Shown in pieces: positions 43,152 to 56,009 of a stretch of DNA of 64,000 nucleotides. The stretch is from Steinernema hermaphroditum. Its lineage: Eukaryota; Nematoda; Chromadorea; Rhabditida; Steinernematidae. The notes beneath the pieces are model-generated. The model did not search any database. It saw only the letters and a program-made list of their open reading frames with translations, and was not told where the DNA came from. The stretch spans positions 14,842,769-14,906,768 of the forward strand of contig CM059624.1 of the NCBI GenBank assembly GCA_030435675.1. The letters run 5' to 3'. Both the position numbers and the translations under genes were made by a program. The stretch's first letter is position 1, and each line of letters starts with the position of its first letter.

Positions 43152-46100
43152 TCAACTGGTCTCTATCAGTCTCTGTTTCTCACAGAGGGACTTATAAATG
43201 GCGCCCTTCTCCATCAGCTGGAAGTGTGTTCCCTTCTCAACCACTTTCCCCTCGTTGATAACGACGATGAGATCGGCATTCTGAATGGTGGAGAGGCGAT
43301 GCGCGATCACAAGACAGGTTCGTCCCTGTCGCGCGTTCTCCAGCGCCTCTTGTACGACTTTCTCGGATTCGGTGTCCAGGGCCGACGTTGCCTCGTCAAG
43401 AAGGAGGACGGCCGGGTTGCGGACGAGCGCTCTCGCGATGGCGATGCGCTGCTTCTGCCCGCCGGACAGCTGTGCGCCCTTCTCGCCAACATTCGTATCG
43501 TAGCCGTGCGGGAGGCCGAGGATGAAGTTGTGAATGTTGGCGAGTTGCGCAGCCTGGACGACTTCGTCGTGAGACACAGCGCGCTCGAGTCCGTAGACGA
43601 TGTTCTCCGCGATAGAACAGTTGAACAGCATCGGTTCTTGGCTCACGATGGCAATCTGATCGCGCAGCGCGTGGATGTTGATGTCTTTGATGTTGACCCC
43701 GTCCACGAACTGAAACAACTTCGATAGCCCTGGGATATGGTGGTCGACTCACGATGGATCCCTTGAGGGGCTCGTAGAACCTTTCAATGAGGCCCATGAC
43801 GGTGCTTTTGCCATGACCGGAGTAGCCTACGAGAGCGACGGTAGCACCTTCATCGACGCTGAGGCTGAGACCCGTCAGGATACGGTGGGTGCGTCGAGTG
43901 GGGTAGGCGAAGTGAAGGTTACGAAGCTGGAGAGCACCACGGAGTGAGGGTCGCACGCCGGCGTCGGACAAGGAGTCGATAAGTGTGGGGAACTCGATGA
44001 GGTGGAAGATGAGAGAGGCGGCTAGGCGTGCCTTCGCGACATCGGGAATGAACGAAGAAATCTGGCCGACGCTCTGGCAACAGAAGGCGATGGCGAAGAA
44101 GACGCTGCAAGGAACGTGGAGAGTGGAGAGTAAGGGTACGATACCGGTAGACATCGATAGGCATCATAAGATGACTGTGGACGAAGACGGCGCCGAGCCA
44201 GAAGGCGAGCGCGTAGGCGAAGAACATCAGTGACTGTGAGAAGGCAAAGACGGCACCGTAGACGTGCGCGGCGCGGAGATTCGATCCATACGGTCCGTGA
44301 AGATGGGCGCAGTACTTCGCGTGGAAGGCCTCCTGGCGACCGAGGGCGTGCACCGTGCGCACGTTGTCCACAGCCTCAGACGCGATCTTGCCCGCCTCCT
44401 CGAGGAGTCTCGTATCGCGCATCTGCTTGCCGAAGCGCATCTGCAGTTCGAAGTAGCCACTGGCCAGGAGGAGGGGAATGATGGCGAGTAGGACGAGGGC
44501 CAGCTGCCAGCCGAAGTTGAAGGCGATGCCGAGGGCGCCGGCGAGAGTCACAGCCGCCGACGCGACGACCGGGAGGCGTGTGAAGACCTGAAGGCTGGCT
44601 TAGAGATTAGGGCCCTTTCTGTGGGGCTCACATATCGGACGTTGGGAACGTCGGTGGCGAATCGCGTGCAAAGTTTGCCTGTATTGTGGCGTTTGTCGTC
44701 GAAGAAGCCGACGTCCTGACGGAGCAGGTTCCGGAACGCCTCAAAACGGAGCTTCTTGGTCATCGCCTCACCACAGCGGCCAAGCATTGTAGCCTACAAG
44801 AAGAAACTCTAGAATTGTAACTGTAGACGCTCACCGAGATAAAAAAGCCGACGGCATCGAGAATGCCAAGGACGATAAAGGCACCCGACCAGAAGATAGC
44901 CTCGGAGCCGAGCTGCTCGGCGGGGAGACTGAAGATACTGAAGATCTGCGAGTAGGCATAGGCGAAGTAGGGAGGCACAAGACCGCTGATGGCGCAGCCC
45001 AGAAATCCGAGTGCCAAAAAGCCCCAGGATTCACGATTGGCCACGAAGATCTTCGAGATGGGCGAGGGCATGATGCTCTCTTTCTGAAAGAGGCGAAGAT
45101 TGTGTTCTGGAGGGGACAGAAGAAAGAGTGCGGACAGAAGAGGATCATGCAAAGCCATGCAAGAATACGCGATGCACACGCGTTACCTCCTCTCCGAGCA
45201 TTACGCGCGAGCGCCGCCGCGGATGAGTGCCATCTTCGACGCCCTCCTCGCTGCACAGATCCACCTTCTGAAGACTGATTAGACCCTGATCTAAACCTAT
45301 CCCCCGTGGTATTCTAGGGGATAACCCACCTCCATGTCTTCCTGCATCTGGCGCATGTGGGCCGTTGTCGAAAGCGTCGAATGACCCGAAATGACCGAAG
45401 ACTCTCTTGTGTACCTCCGCTGGACGACGCTGTGAGTGGCGGGGCCTTCCTCTTCGGAGTCGTCCGCACCATCGGAGTCCTCACGTCGGTGGCTCTCCTG
45501 GAGCTGGTTGATCTGTTGCGCGACGGTCATATGGAAGAAGAGACCGCGCGCACGGACCAGCTCTTCGTGTGTGCCCGATTCGACGATGTTTCCCTCGCGG
45601 AAAACGAGGATCTGGTCGACGTCTCGGATCGTCGACAGCCGATGCGCCACGATAATAGTCGTTCGTCCCTCTTGTGCCTATAAGGATACGGTATGAGTGC
45701 ATCATGAAAAGCGCACCTGGTCTAGAGCTTTTTGAACGATCGATTCGGACTCTGTGTCGAGGGCAGAAGTCGCCTCGTCAAGGAGAAGAATCCTCGGGTT
45801 CTTGATGAGGGCTCGAGCGATGGCGATGCGCTGCTTCTGGCCACCGGAGAGTTGTACGCCTCGCTCCCCGACGCGCGTCTGGAGGCCCTCCGGGAGCTTC
45901 TGGATAAAATCGGAAGCGTTGGCGAGGCGGAGACTCCGGGCGACATCTTCGTGAGTGGCGCCTTCCCTACCGAGGAGGATGTTCTCCTCGAGGGTGCCGT
46001 CGAAGAGGATCGGCTCCTGACTGACGACGCCAATCGCTTCACGGAGACAGCGAACGTTGAGGTTTCGCAAGTCGTGGCCATCGACGACGACCCGTCCGGA

Positions 46101-47759
46101 GTCGGGATCGTAGAAGCGGAGGAGAAGATTCACGATCGTCGACTTCCCGCAACCGCTGGCTCCGACGAGGGCGATCTTCTGCCCTGGGTGGACCCGAAGG
46201 GAGACGCCATTGAGGACCTGGAAAAGGGAGAATTTGTATGCCTGCCAGAAGACCACGGCGAAACGAACCTTGGACTCCTCACGGAGGGGGTAGCTGAAGT
46301 GGACGTCTTCGAGGGCGATCTCTCCTTGGAACTTCTCCGGCTTCAAACCTTCGTCGCTGTAGGGATCGATTTTCGGCTTCTAGAAGAAAGTATTGCAAGA
46401 AACTTAAAGGGCCTCACTTACCTTGTTAATCACGTCGAGTATCGCGCGAGAGGCACCTTTTCCAGCGGAAACACTGGCCAAATGCGGAAGGGCACCGCCG
46501 AGGGCCGTCGAGCCTGACATGACGGCGAAGAAGACGGTGAAGACGCTGCCACGGTCGAAGGAGGCGTCGGATATGACGAGACGACTGCCGAACCAGAAAG
46601 CGAGCGCGTAGCTCGCGTAAGTGACGAAGTGCGTGACGCCAAAGCCTATGCCCCAGTAGAGGTATTTGGCAAGACCGGTCCTGCGCGCCTCCTCGAGCGC
46701 TTTTTCGTAGCGCACCAACTCCCGACGCTGGCCATTCAACGAGAGGACCGTCCGAATAGAGCTGAAGGTCTCCTCGGCGATGGCGCCGGCCACGGCGTAC
46801 TTCTGCTGTTCGACCTGGGTACGCGAGGCCGTCGTTTTGCCCATCCAGTAGCCAGTGCCTGCGAGAAGGGGCGTGAAGAGGAGCATCACCAGGGCCATCT
46901 GCCAGTTGTAGAAGAAACCGACGCCGAAACCAGCAATGAAAGCCGACATCATCTGCAGGAATAGCGCCAGCTTGTCGCCGTAGCCCTCGCGTACGCGCTC
47001 CAAGTCGTCGCTCAGCTTCGAGGTGAGGTTCCCCGTCTGCTGGAGGTCAAACCAGGCGATCTGCTGCCGGAGAATTGCTCGGAGGTATCTCTGCCGGATA
47101 CGATGCACTAGGCGCTCGGCGACGCTCTCCCAGCAGGCGATCTGAAGAAGGGTAATAGCGCCGTAATCGAGGTGTCCGTGTACCTGTATGTACGAGGAGG
47201 CGAACATCAAAACGCCGAGGAATAGGTAGTAGAGGCAGTAGAGACGGACAGAGGAGTAGAAATCGTCTCTAGAATGGGAAATGAGGAGAGTTTGAAGAGA
47301 GGGACTCACTGTGAGATCGGCAGCACAGAAGCATCAGAGGAGACGTTAGAGCCGGTGACGAACTCGGAGTTCTGCGCTCGCAGGAATACGGTAGTCATGC
47401 CGCCGAGGACCATCGACAGAAGCGGAAAGCCGGCGCCGTGGAGGACGGAGAAGAGCGTCCCGAAGAAGATGAGAAGATAGTCACATGGTGATGCGAAGGA
47501 GAGCTGCAATTGAACGTGCGATACTGAGCCACTAGAGGAAAGATATCGAAAGAAACTCACGATTCCGAGGGGTTTCGCTGTCGACGGATGCGAGAAACGC
47601 TCATCAAAGCTGCTCTCCTTCTTTGTCGGCAGCCTGAAACGGACGCATCAAGAGGCCGCCACCAAGCGGAGGAATGACTCACCGTTCGAGGGATCCGTAA
47701 TGCGCGTCCGCTTTCTGCTGCTGGAGCGGCTTCCGTTCGGGCGAGTTCTTCCGCGACAT
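43152..47759 (-). CDS. P-glycoprotein, ABCB full transporter
   Basis: Thirteen exons on the minus strand give about 1341 codons, the usual P-gp length: 47759-47683, 47633-47561, 47503-47310, 47268-46422, 46379-46269, 46217-45717, 45677-45330, 45274-45187, 45106-44835, 44793-44632, 44587-44145, 44104-43753, 43709-43152. Each half has six predicted TM helices then an ATPase. NBD1: Walker [40 protein letters not shown]2: [37 protein letters not shown]-gps pump lipophilic compounds and xenobiotics out across the plasma membrane, in worms mainly of gut cells. The linker exon (45274-45187) has two possible acceptors; only this one keeps phase with the next exon. In NBD2's Walker A a His replaces the usual Cys. 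Intron 5 (51 bp) is in frame and stop-free. Confidence 0.93.
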
Positions 47760-49175
47760 TTCGGTCACAGGGCGCTGCCTGGGTAGCGGAAGGGAAGCGG
47801 TGGCGGCGGGAAGGGAGCGGGAGATGATAAGAGAGCGCGGGTGACCGCCGCCGACACTCTGGACACAACGCGGGTCATCTGATCCCCCGAGAGGCGAGGC
47901 TTTTTGCGGCCCGATCGCGAAATAAAAGCGGAACTCATATGGAAAACTACACAATTCACAATCAGAATAAGTGCGTATCCTCGAATCACGGACTGGATAG
48001 ATTTGTTGGTTAATCTAGCTCAGCTTGACCAGCAGAGAATACATGACAAATATTGTCTATGACACATAGAAATCAGTCTTTTGTACTGTGAGAAACGGAA
48101 GTCTCCCTGATCGAAAATGGCAACTGATTGTGATGGATTCTAAATGGATCGCTTTTAAACACCCCCACTAAAATAGTTTTCCAATGAACGCGTGCCTTTC
48201 ACCTGCCTAATAGAACGAAATCCGTTTTTTTTGGATGCGCACAAAGGGAAGATCCGAAAACGGTTAGGCCAACCGCAAAGGAAGTATGGACAGCTGCTCT
48301 GTGTGCTATCGATGTGTTGTCCTACACGCGCTGATCTCGTTATAAGTGCACGCGCCGCCGATAAGCACCGCGCACGAAATGACGTCACTTCCCTTGCTCT
48401 GCTAGAGGGTTTCGACTTTTGACTTCTTCAGGCAGAGTTCTCGACCGTACGCATCCACCGCAATCCCCTATCCTATCTGAAAGACTTCTCTCCCTGAAAT
48501 GACGTCATGCTTGCTCATTCAGAGCGCCTCAGCTCCTCTACTAACCCTCGCGCGCCCGCCGACGTCCCCATGGAAACGGCTGAAACCAGAAGAGGATCAT
48601 CGGATGCCGAGTCGACAGAGGCGAGTCGCAGGACTGCGCCAGAACGAATCACAATGGCGACTGTCTTCGTCGTGCGCCCGACCCCTCGCGGCCCCATGTT
48701 GTGCAATCGGAGGGAAACAATGCGAATCGCTTTCCCCTCAGCGCGATAGGATCGTTTCTTCTTAGGCGCGCACGCTGGGCACAACTTCGACACATGTTCG
48801 TTACATAGTTGTTCTTATCGTCTCTATGGAATCTTTTTTATGGGAATCGGGATCGCTTCACGCTCAATTTTGGCCCGATTAACGGCTGTGCTTGTCTTTT
48901 CTCGGAATACGGTAGTCGTGCCCAAAAGTTGTTTTCGCCGATCGGCCACAACAGACAGTCAATTGGCATAATCTTCAACTTAGGCGTCTGGGAAACAACC
49001 ATTTTTCGTGTTTTGGGGGAGATTCGTATCTCTGAAGAAACGGGGCCATGGAATGATGTACTCAACTGCCACCCCTTTGATGCACCTCCTTATGGATATT
49101 TACATATTAATATTATAAACCAGTTTCCTCATAAATGTTATCACAACAAACGTCAAATCCCTCATTCTACCCGTT
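47760..49175. other. P-gp upstream region and QPCT 3' flank
   Basis: No supported gene. The half nearer P-gp contains GATA-like words (TTATAAGTGC, CCGATAAGC at 48338-48366) and two TGACGTCA sites. A GC-rich patch at 48530-48760 is open on both strands but unlike any family I know. Confidence 0.45.
48376..48507 (-). promoter_or_regulatory. pair of perfect CRE-type TGACGTCA sites upstream of P-gp
   Basis: GAAATGACGTCA occurs at 48376-48387 and again at 48496-48507, 120 bp apart and about 620-750 bp upstream of the P-gp start codon. TGACGTCA is the palindromic binding word of bZIP CREB/ATF factors, many of them stress-responsive. That these sites act on P-gp is inferred from position only. Confidence 0.4.
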
Positions 49176-52050
49176 TTACGGAGCAATTCCCAAATACTTC
49201 GCAACAAACAGCCTAACAACGGAGGCGACATTTTCGATGGTGTTGTAGTCGAGGATGCTTTCGTTGTCGCGGGCGGTGTGCCACACGCTGGGGAACGGAA
49301 CACTGATTAGATGCATGATGGGGACCCCTTTGCGCATGAACGGGATGTGGTCATCCTCGACGGCTGCCCATGAAGTGCCCGGGTAGAACATCTTAGGAAT
49401 GTGCTTCATGCAGCCAAGTTCTTTCAGTTTCGTTTCAATCTTTGGGAGATCCTGGAACAGATTCGTCGTCCCGTGTCCTACGGTGCTCGTGAATCGCGGG
49501 TTCGAAGCTCCGATCAGATCGAGAAGCATGAATACATCCTAGAATCCAGAGATGAGCGCAATTCTGAGAATGCACAGCTCACAATCCTGTCGATCTCCTT
49601 GTTCAGGTCGAACGAAGATCCATCGGTGCTCGGGAACCACTTCTTCGCCCAGTGGTCGGATAGGTGGCGCGCTCCATAGAGCGAATCGCGCTCGTTCCAG
49701 TCAACGAACGCTTCTTCTCCGTCGAGGAAGATCAGTTGGAGAGAGATGTGCTGAAACGAAGCGAATAAATCACCATAATGAAGCGTGAAGCGTACCTTGT
49801 TCGATCGCTGGTGAATGATCGGTCCTAGCGTCCGAGCGATGTCCAGAATAATCGCACAAGGGACGGCAGAATCTGTGGCGGCGATGAAAACTTGCCTAAA
49901 ACATGTCACTGAGCAAAACCGGTTTGAAAGGGATCATCTGGTAAATGCAACACAAAACTATCATAAATTTGAGACGAGAGCATCACTTTAGACAAAAAAT
50001 AAGACGCCGACTGGTTGAACTTTGGTTGATTACTCACCCTCTAAGGATCTTCGAGTCATAGTGACAAGCAAGCACGATCCTTCTCGGAGCCAAAGCATCA
50101 TAAGTAGCTATCAAATTTCGGAACTGTTTCACTCCATGCGGCGTTTGCGCCTTGAAGTCGTCCCATTCAGTGGTGAGTCCGTATTCGTCGGCTTTGTTTT
50201 TCAGATACTGCAATCAGATAAACATAATATATCGTTGTAAACCGTGCAAACATGACCAAACCGGTTGTGTTGGTGCACCCGGAAGACTTACCTCGCCGAC
50301 TTTTCGATGTCCAGGCGTGTCAACGATGCGCTCAACAAGCAGCGGTTTCAGAATCGATTTGATGACGGCGATGTCGGTCATCTGGCACACTTTGAGTTGG
50401 GATGCATCGCTCAGCTGCGAGAGTTGATGACTTCTCTGAAATGGCTAAAGATTACGGTAGTCTGGCGATGGATAATTAATGAAAGTTTTTAACAGAGAAT
50501 CCGGTTGGGGCACCGTGAAACTGGTACCTTATCAGCTAGCGTAATCCATGGAAAAATAGGCACGAAAAAACATGTGTTCTAGCCGATCAAAAACCGGTTT
50601 TTGTACTGAATAAGATACATGGCGGCCTTGAATTTCAAATTCCGTCAAGAATGCACCGAAAAACAAACAATCACGCTCGAACGGTTCACACCCTCAGGCA
50701 AAAACGTTCCACTCTTGCGCTAAGGTCAAGCACCCTTAAATAGACGTTGTTCAAACATGCATGAATGCAGGTGAAAACATGATGTCACGGATTTATTCAT
50801 CCGAGAAGTAGCCCAAATTTGGCCTTCATTGTTACAGATTTGAAGCAGGTCAAGCAGGTTCGTAGGTTACCGTAGATTAGTGGGCATCATTACATACTTT
50901 GAGGCGCCAAACACTCACACATCGCAAAAACAACTCATCGCAAACAGCCGCCGTGCATACTCAAAAACATTCTTGCCATTCCACATACCAATCCCACACA
51001 AATAGAGCGAAAATAAAGAAAAGCAGAAAAATCACGTTCGTCATAAGGGTCAGAAGTGTAATTTGGTTTGCTAGAAATAGAAAATCATGCCCACTTGCTG
51101 ACGAGAAAGATCGAAAACTAACGAAATGGATGCAGTCAGCAACTGAAACGGCACCTAAACAATCAGCTAGACGGAATCAACAAAAACACACAACGATACC
51201 TAGATGCAACAGTTCTGGCGATGGCAAATTAACTGTTTACAGCTACTTCGGGGACAGGAAGCAACTACAGGACAAATGAGCAAAGATTACGACTCCTTTT
51301 CTCACATTTCTCACACCAAGGCGTAAATTGCATAAAAATCAGTGATATTCGGACAAATTTCGCTTAAATTCACACATTGAACGGAGAGCAAATTTCGCAA
51401 ATAGCGGTTCTCTAATAGGCACACAACATCAAGACACGCTGAAATTTTAGAGTTGAGCGCATGGAAATTTGCAATCCTCAACATTCTACGCATTCCTCCG
51501 AGAGACGGTTAAAGACATGAAAGTGATAGTTGTTGTAATCAATTTGCACACAAAACTGTTGCGAACCACTCGCAGAACTTCAGATCAACTCTCAAAAATG
51601 AGTACCTGATTCAAAAGAATAGTTCTCCGCAGTGCAATAACCACAAATCTTAATTATCCCACAGAAAAAGGTTCCCAGCTGATAATTACATCCGATATCT
51701 GCTATAAACACAATTAGATCTGGAATTTCGTGCAAGAATCGGCCAAAACTTTCAATTTTCCGCTCCTACTCGCCGGTTCTGAGAGTGTTTGCATGGTTCT
51801 ATAAACAGATCATCGGAACAACAACGATTATGGCAACAAATAATCAGATTTTCGCTGAAAATATACACACAAACACTCACAAAACCAGTAAATAACACTC
51901 AGAAACGAGGGTAGTAGCCAAAAATTCCCAGAAATTGCAAATAAATCAGCGACTATAAAACACCTGACATACCTGATTAGTTTGCCATTGAGCGCGAGCG
52001 GAGACGAGGAAACACGTGGCGGTGGCAAAGTACAGCAGCGACCGCAACAT
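49176..52050 (-). CDS. QPCT: glutaminyl-peptide cyclotransferase (M28-like zinc enzyme), secreted
   Basis: Six minus-strand exons (52050-51973, 50435-50292, 50207-50038, 49895-49796, 49750-49583, 49538-49176) give 340 codons, close to animal QPCTs (about 360). Exon 1 encodes a signal peptide, MLRSLLYFATATCFLVSARA. The catalytic fold follows: HYDSK, first zinc-binding Asp region ATDSAVPCA, then IFLDGEEAF with the zinc/catalytic Glu pair, DSLYGARHL, LLDLIGASNP, EDDHIPFMRKGVP and PFPSVWHTARDNE with the last histidine. The enzyme cyclises N-terminal Gln or Glu of peptides to pyroglutamate in the secretory route, maturing neuropeptides and hormones. Intron 1 is 1.5 kb, the rest short. A GC-rich purine/pyrimidine patch lies just upstream (52130-52300). 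Confidence 0.93.
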
Positions 52051-52299
52051 CGCCGACGTGCACGCCTGTAAATGAGACACTAAACTGAGACGAGACATAA
52101 ATAGAGAAGCGCGCCCAAAATCGCGCGCGCAATCCCCGAGGGCCCGGCGCGAGGGCTATTGGAGTTGGTGTGGAGGGCGTACCGCCGCCTCCCCCGGCGG
52201 AAAGAGGAGTTCGCGACGTCGCCAGGGACGAGAGCGGAGTCCTCTCCGCGTCCGAGCGATCGATCGGCGCGGGGAGAGGAGTTGTGCGAATGGGCAAAA

Positions 52300-52599
52300 C
52301 AGCGGATTTTGGAGCACACCGAACGGCTCGTGACAGTAAACGAACGCTGACACCGATATCGTGCAATGGCGATTACGGTAGCCTCCGAGTGATCCCTCAG
52401 TAAAAATGGAAAACGATGAACCCTAAATTTCAAAGACCTGGAAAAATGGATCCAGAGAAAAGTGGTCCCAGCAGAGATGGCAACTGCTAGAGCCGGCTCG
52501 CCGACCCAGCTCAACTCACAAGAAAAGGTCCCAAACCGGTTTTCTTGCTACAAGGACATGCTCGTTACAATGTTCATTTTGACTGTAAATGGCGAAAAC
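52300..52599. other. spacer upstream of QPCT
   Basis: No gene recognised; upstream edge of the QPCT GC-rich region passes into repeat DNA. Confidence 0.4.
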
Positions 52600-52810
52600 C
52601 TTGGAAAACCGGTCAAAACGATAAAGATCACCGTATATTTTGCGGCGTCAGGGATATCGCTCCAGAAGACCTTACAGTTGCAATATAACTTAAACCCCCC
52701 ATTTACCAATGGATTCTATCGTGTTTTACCACATTCTGACCTGTCTATCTTCCTGCCAAATTTCAGCCGAATCGTCGTGGGACAGTTTGAACATACAGCT
52801 CTGAATCCAT
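52600..52810 (+). repeat. dispersed repeat, copy 2 (pair of 4680-4925)
   Basis: Counterpart of the minus-strand block at 4680-4925, with ATCACCGTAT, TTTGCGGCGTCAGGGATATC, CCATTTACC and AATTTCAGCCGAATCGTCGT words in the same order. Confidence 0.6.
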
Positions 52811-53472
52811 CTCGTGACCTTAACAAAAAAGGACTCAAAAGAGGAACTCTGGTCGATTAAACTGGTCCCGAAAATTCTATATTGAAGGATTATCAGTTTC
52901 TGTCAAACTCTTCGACCTTAACTGTTCAATAACTGAGTGTTTATGAAGTTCGCTTTTGGTCTCTAATAGGATAGTGTAACCTTCGAATGAAGATTCAAAC
53001 AGTAGCAATAACAATTACAGTTCATAAACCAGTGGAAAAACACGATTTTAGTAATCCCTGATATTTTCCCAATGGTGAATGTTTTAGCGATCACATTCTT
53101 CCATCATCAAACCTCTAACAAGCAGGCTATGTAACACCTGAATACAAGGGATTCAGCTCATTTGCTTTGGTCCAAAACGTCAACTAACTTCATATTTTGG
53201 TATGTCATTCAGCACTACACACATAAAAGAAGGTCATAAGAGTGACTCGTGAGAGGGAGTTGTGATCAGAAACCGAATGGTGATAGAGAAACGAATAAAC
53301 GTGGAATGATTCAAAACCCGCTCTTATATAGTTTATATTCTAGTCGACTACAATCTTCGATAATCGCCGTCATTTGCCCTCTTCCAAATGACCTTCATCC
53401 CTAACATACTGTTCGAAAGAAGAGCATGTGATACTTCGATCATTCGATCGCTGATCGATCAGCAAAAATAGC
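52811..53472. other. spacer, nothing recognised
   Basis: About 660 bp of AT-rich sequence without a supported gene or repeat. Confidence 0.4.
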
Positions 53473-53845
53473 TCCAACAAGGAGGAGAAGAGCAGGAACA
53501 CACATCATGGTAGCCCAAAAAAAGGATATTCCGCCTTTTTAAGCCCCCATCCACCTCCACAACTAGTGCACAAAGTTTCAACTAAATCGGCGTCTACTAC
53601 TGGTGACCTTCCTTGTCGGAACAATAACAGCCCAAACGTAATAATAATTCCAACAAGGAGAAGCGCATAAAACAATATTTCATTATGGTTACCCAAAAGA
53701 ACATTGTGCCTTTTCATACGTTAAAATTTAGAAACCTACCGACGCGCTATGAGGCACTGGACTCGATATCTTAACTATTGTACAAGGTTTCAGCCAGTTT
53801 CAGCGTTTATGACTGGGAGACCCTCCTTTTCACAACAATAATGAT
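53473..53845 (+). repeat. diverged local duplication, about 180-210-bp spacing
   Basis: CCAACAAGGAG.AG with CAT.ATGGT.ACCCAAAA occurs at 53473 and 53650. CAAAGTTTCA and a CCTTCCTTGTC..AACAATAA word at 53570-53630 recur, altered, at 53780-53840. Non-coding. Confidence 0.5.
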
Positions 53846-54080
53846 TTCTAGGGAATTAAAAGTCCGATGAAAAAGCCCTATGAAACGCGCCGCCACCGAC
53901 CGGTTTGACATCAACACCGCGCCAGAAATGAAACCTGCAGCAAATGGCATCTTCTATTTTCGGTGTCATGAAAGGCGTAATGCGTCTGGCTTAGAACACC
54001 TAATGCCTGGTAACACCACTGCCTTTGATACACGGAATAAAGTCGTTTATAAGTCCGATTTCAAAACACATCTCAAATCT

Positions 54081-54490
54081 TAATCTAGTTTGAGGAAGAA
54101 GGGGAACTTCTTTCCTAACGGTTTATTTTACAAGTAAGTGACCATCCGCATCTTCTCCGCTATTCGCTGACCCAAAACCGTGGCGAAAGCGATATTCACG
54201 CCGGTCATTTTCAAAAATAGAACTTTTCAGAACATTTGGAGCCACCAAACCTCTTCCGAGTTGTTTGGTGCCTAAAGATACGCACCAGATCCGTCCATGA
54301 ATCTCCTCAACGACGGACTTTTTGGAAAGCACAACAAGCTAATTTAAAAGTCCAATTTAAAAGCTAAATCTATTATAAGGAAAAAGGGCAAATTGCCTTC
54401 TATTTTACAAATTAGCGACCATCCATATCTCCACCGCCATCCACTGACCCAAAACCGCTGCGAAAAGTGCGCGCGAATGACGTAATTGGA
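54081..54490 (+). repeat. diverged local duplication, about 288-bp spacing
   Basis: TATTTTACAA.T.AG.GACCAT, then CCGC.AT.C.CTGACCCAAAACCG, appears at 54125-54175 and 54405-54465, with a matching AATCTA.T.T.AGGAA.AAGGG word before each. Non-coding. Confidence 0.6.
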
Positions 54491-56009
54491 ATGAATCTCC
54501 CCACTGCATCCCGAAGTGGGCTATTGGAAGAGTCGCAATTGCAGGAAAGCGGAGGCAGCACGACGTAACTAACTTCGACGACTGACATCGAATTACAACG
54601 CAACAAGTTTTTGCGCGCTTTCTTGTTGACGCTGTTAATGAAATGTCGCGAAAGCGGAGGAAATGAACTCAAGAAGGGTAGCTGTGGGGGAGGAAGGTAC
54701 GTTAGTGTTGAACAAGCACATGTATTGTGCCGATCTTTGATGTCCTTATGTTAGCGACATATCAAAGGTCGTCTAGATAAACTCCAATGAGAAATCCCCG
54801 GAACCAATTGAAGTGACATTAGAGAAAATTGCGATATTGAGACGGTCTTTATCCGGCGTGGAAAGGTCAGCCATAAAAGGGCATATCCGAAAAAAAACGG
54901 CAATTGGCAACCCGTGACGGTCACAGACAAATTGAGGGACGAGACATTGAGAGCTAAACCAGGTCAGTGAAGAACAGCATAGCTTTATGATACACCTATC
55001 ATTATGCTCTATGAAACGGCCCTCTGTGCCTTAAGCTGTGTAGTTAAAAGCAGACCAAGAGCGACGGAAGTTATTTTAGCAGCGTCTGAAAACGTGTCTG
55101 GCAAACAGGCACATTGTTATCGAAAGTGCGATGAAATCTGTGTTTTGATGACCACCCAAAGCAAACAAACAAAAGGAGATCACATATCGGACGTAATGAA
55201 AGGGGATATGTCGATCTATCAGACCAAGCTTTGAAGTGGAGGATAGTGAATATTCAGATTTCAGATTTACGGGGCTTCTACCAAGGCTTCTAACAAGCAA
55301 TGCCTCAAGGGTACCTTCACAAGGAACAGGGAAACAAACCACTGATTCGCTTATCAAGAAGTCATCCTATGACACCGTTGCACTTACAGACCATTGTCGT
55401 CATGGATCACTGTACTTTTAAACCGTTATCATGCGTTATCTTCAATTCGTTTGGTTGTTTTGATAGACAGTTCCTACTGGATCAGAGCCAGAGGAATATC
55501 TTTGCCAAATAGAAGCAATGAAAAGGGGAGGTATGTGACATCAATGATATGGTTAGAGGGAAGGGGTTTCTAAACAAATTAAGCTAAACGCAGCTGAAGA
55601 GCGCGTAGAACGGAGAATAGAATATCACACTGCCCGAGTGACCCCTTCAAAAACTGAAGGAACCGAAGAAACACTAGACATATATCGGATCTTCGACGTG
55701 TGCGATAAGCATCACAGAAATTGTTTCAAGGCCATCAGTATCGGAATCAAAATTTGCAATCTTCAAAAATGCAACAAAACACAACCTTGATGTGTTCCCA
55801 ATCTGTCATGTAACGTGAACAGAGTTGTCGGGTTCGGGTTCCCGAAAGTTTCCGTTTTCTGCATTATAATATCGGACCTTTTTATTCTCTTTTGTAAATT
55901 CTATGAAAGACAGACCCGGATTTTGTTTCTTGTATGTCATCAATGTTCTAAATCATCGGTGAAGAATATTTGTAGCAAAGCCGAGCCCCCTTTTCGTAGC
56001 GCTCCTAAC
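54491..56009. other. spacer, no supported gene
   Basis: Contains a single CAGAGTTGTCGGGTTCGGGT end at 55820 that matches the right end of the hAT-type MITE at 56010-56073 in inverse orientation. No partner flank duplication was found, so it is probably a one-ended relic. Open frames on both strands are short and unrecognised. Confidence 0.4.

Noticed and set aside
43104..43727. 207-codon plus-strand open frame
   Set aside because: Antisense to the last P-gp exon, which carries LSGGQ and Walker B motifs on the minus strand.
45732..46517. 261-codon open frame on the plus strand
   Set aside because: It lies antisense to P-gp exons 5-6 and owes its openness to the GC-rich codons of the real gene; its composition is the usual D/E/G/V-rich antisense pattern.
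48499..48793. Overlapping 80-92-codon frames on both strands upstream of P-gp
   Set aside because: Open on both strands because of local GC richness; no family resemblance.
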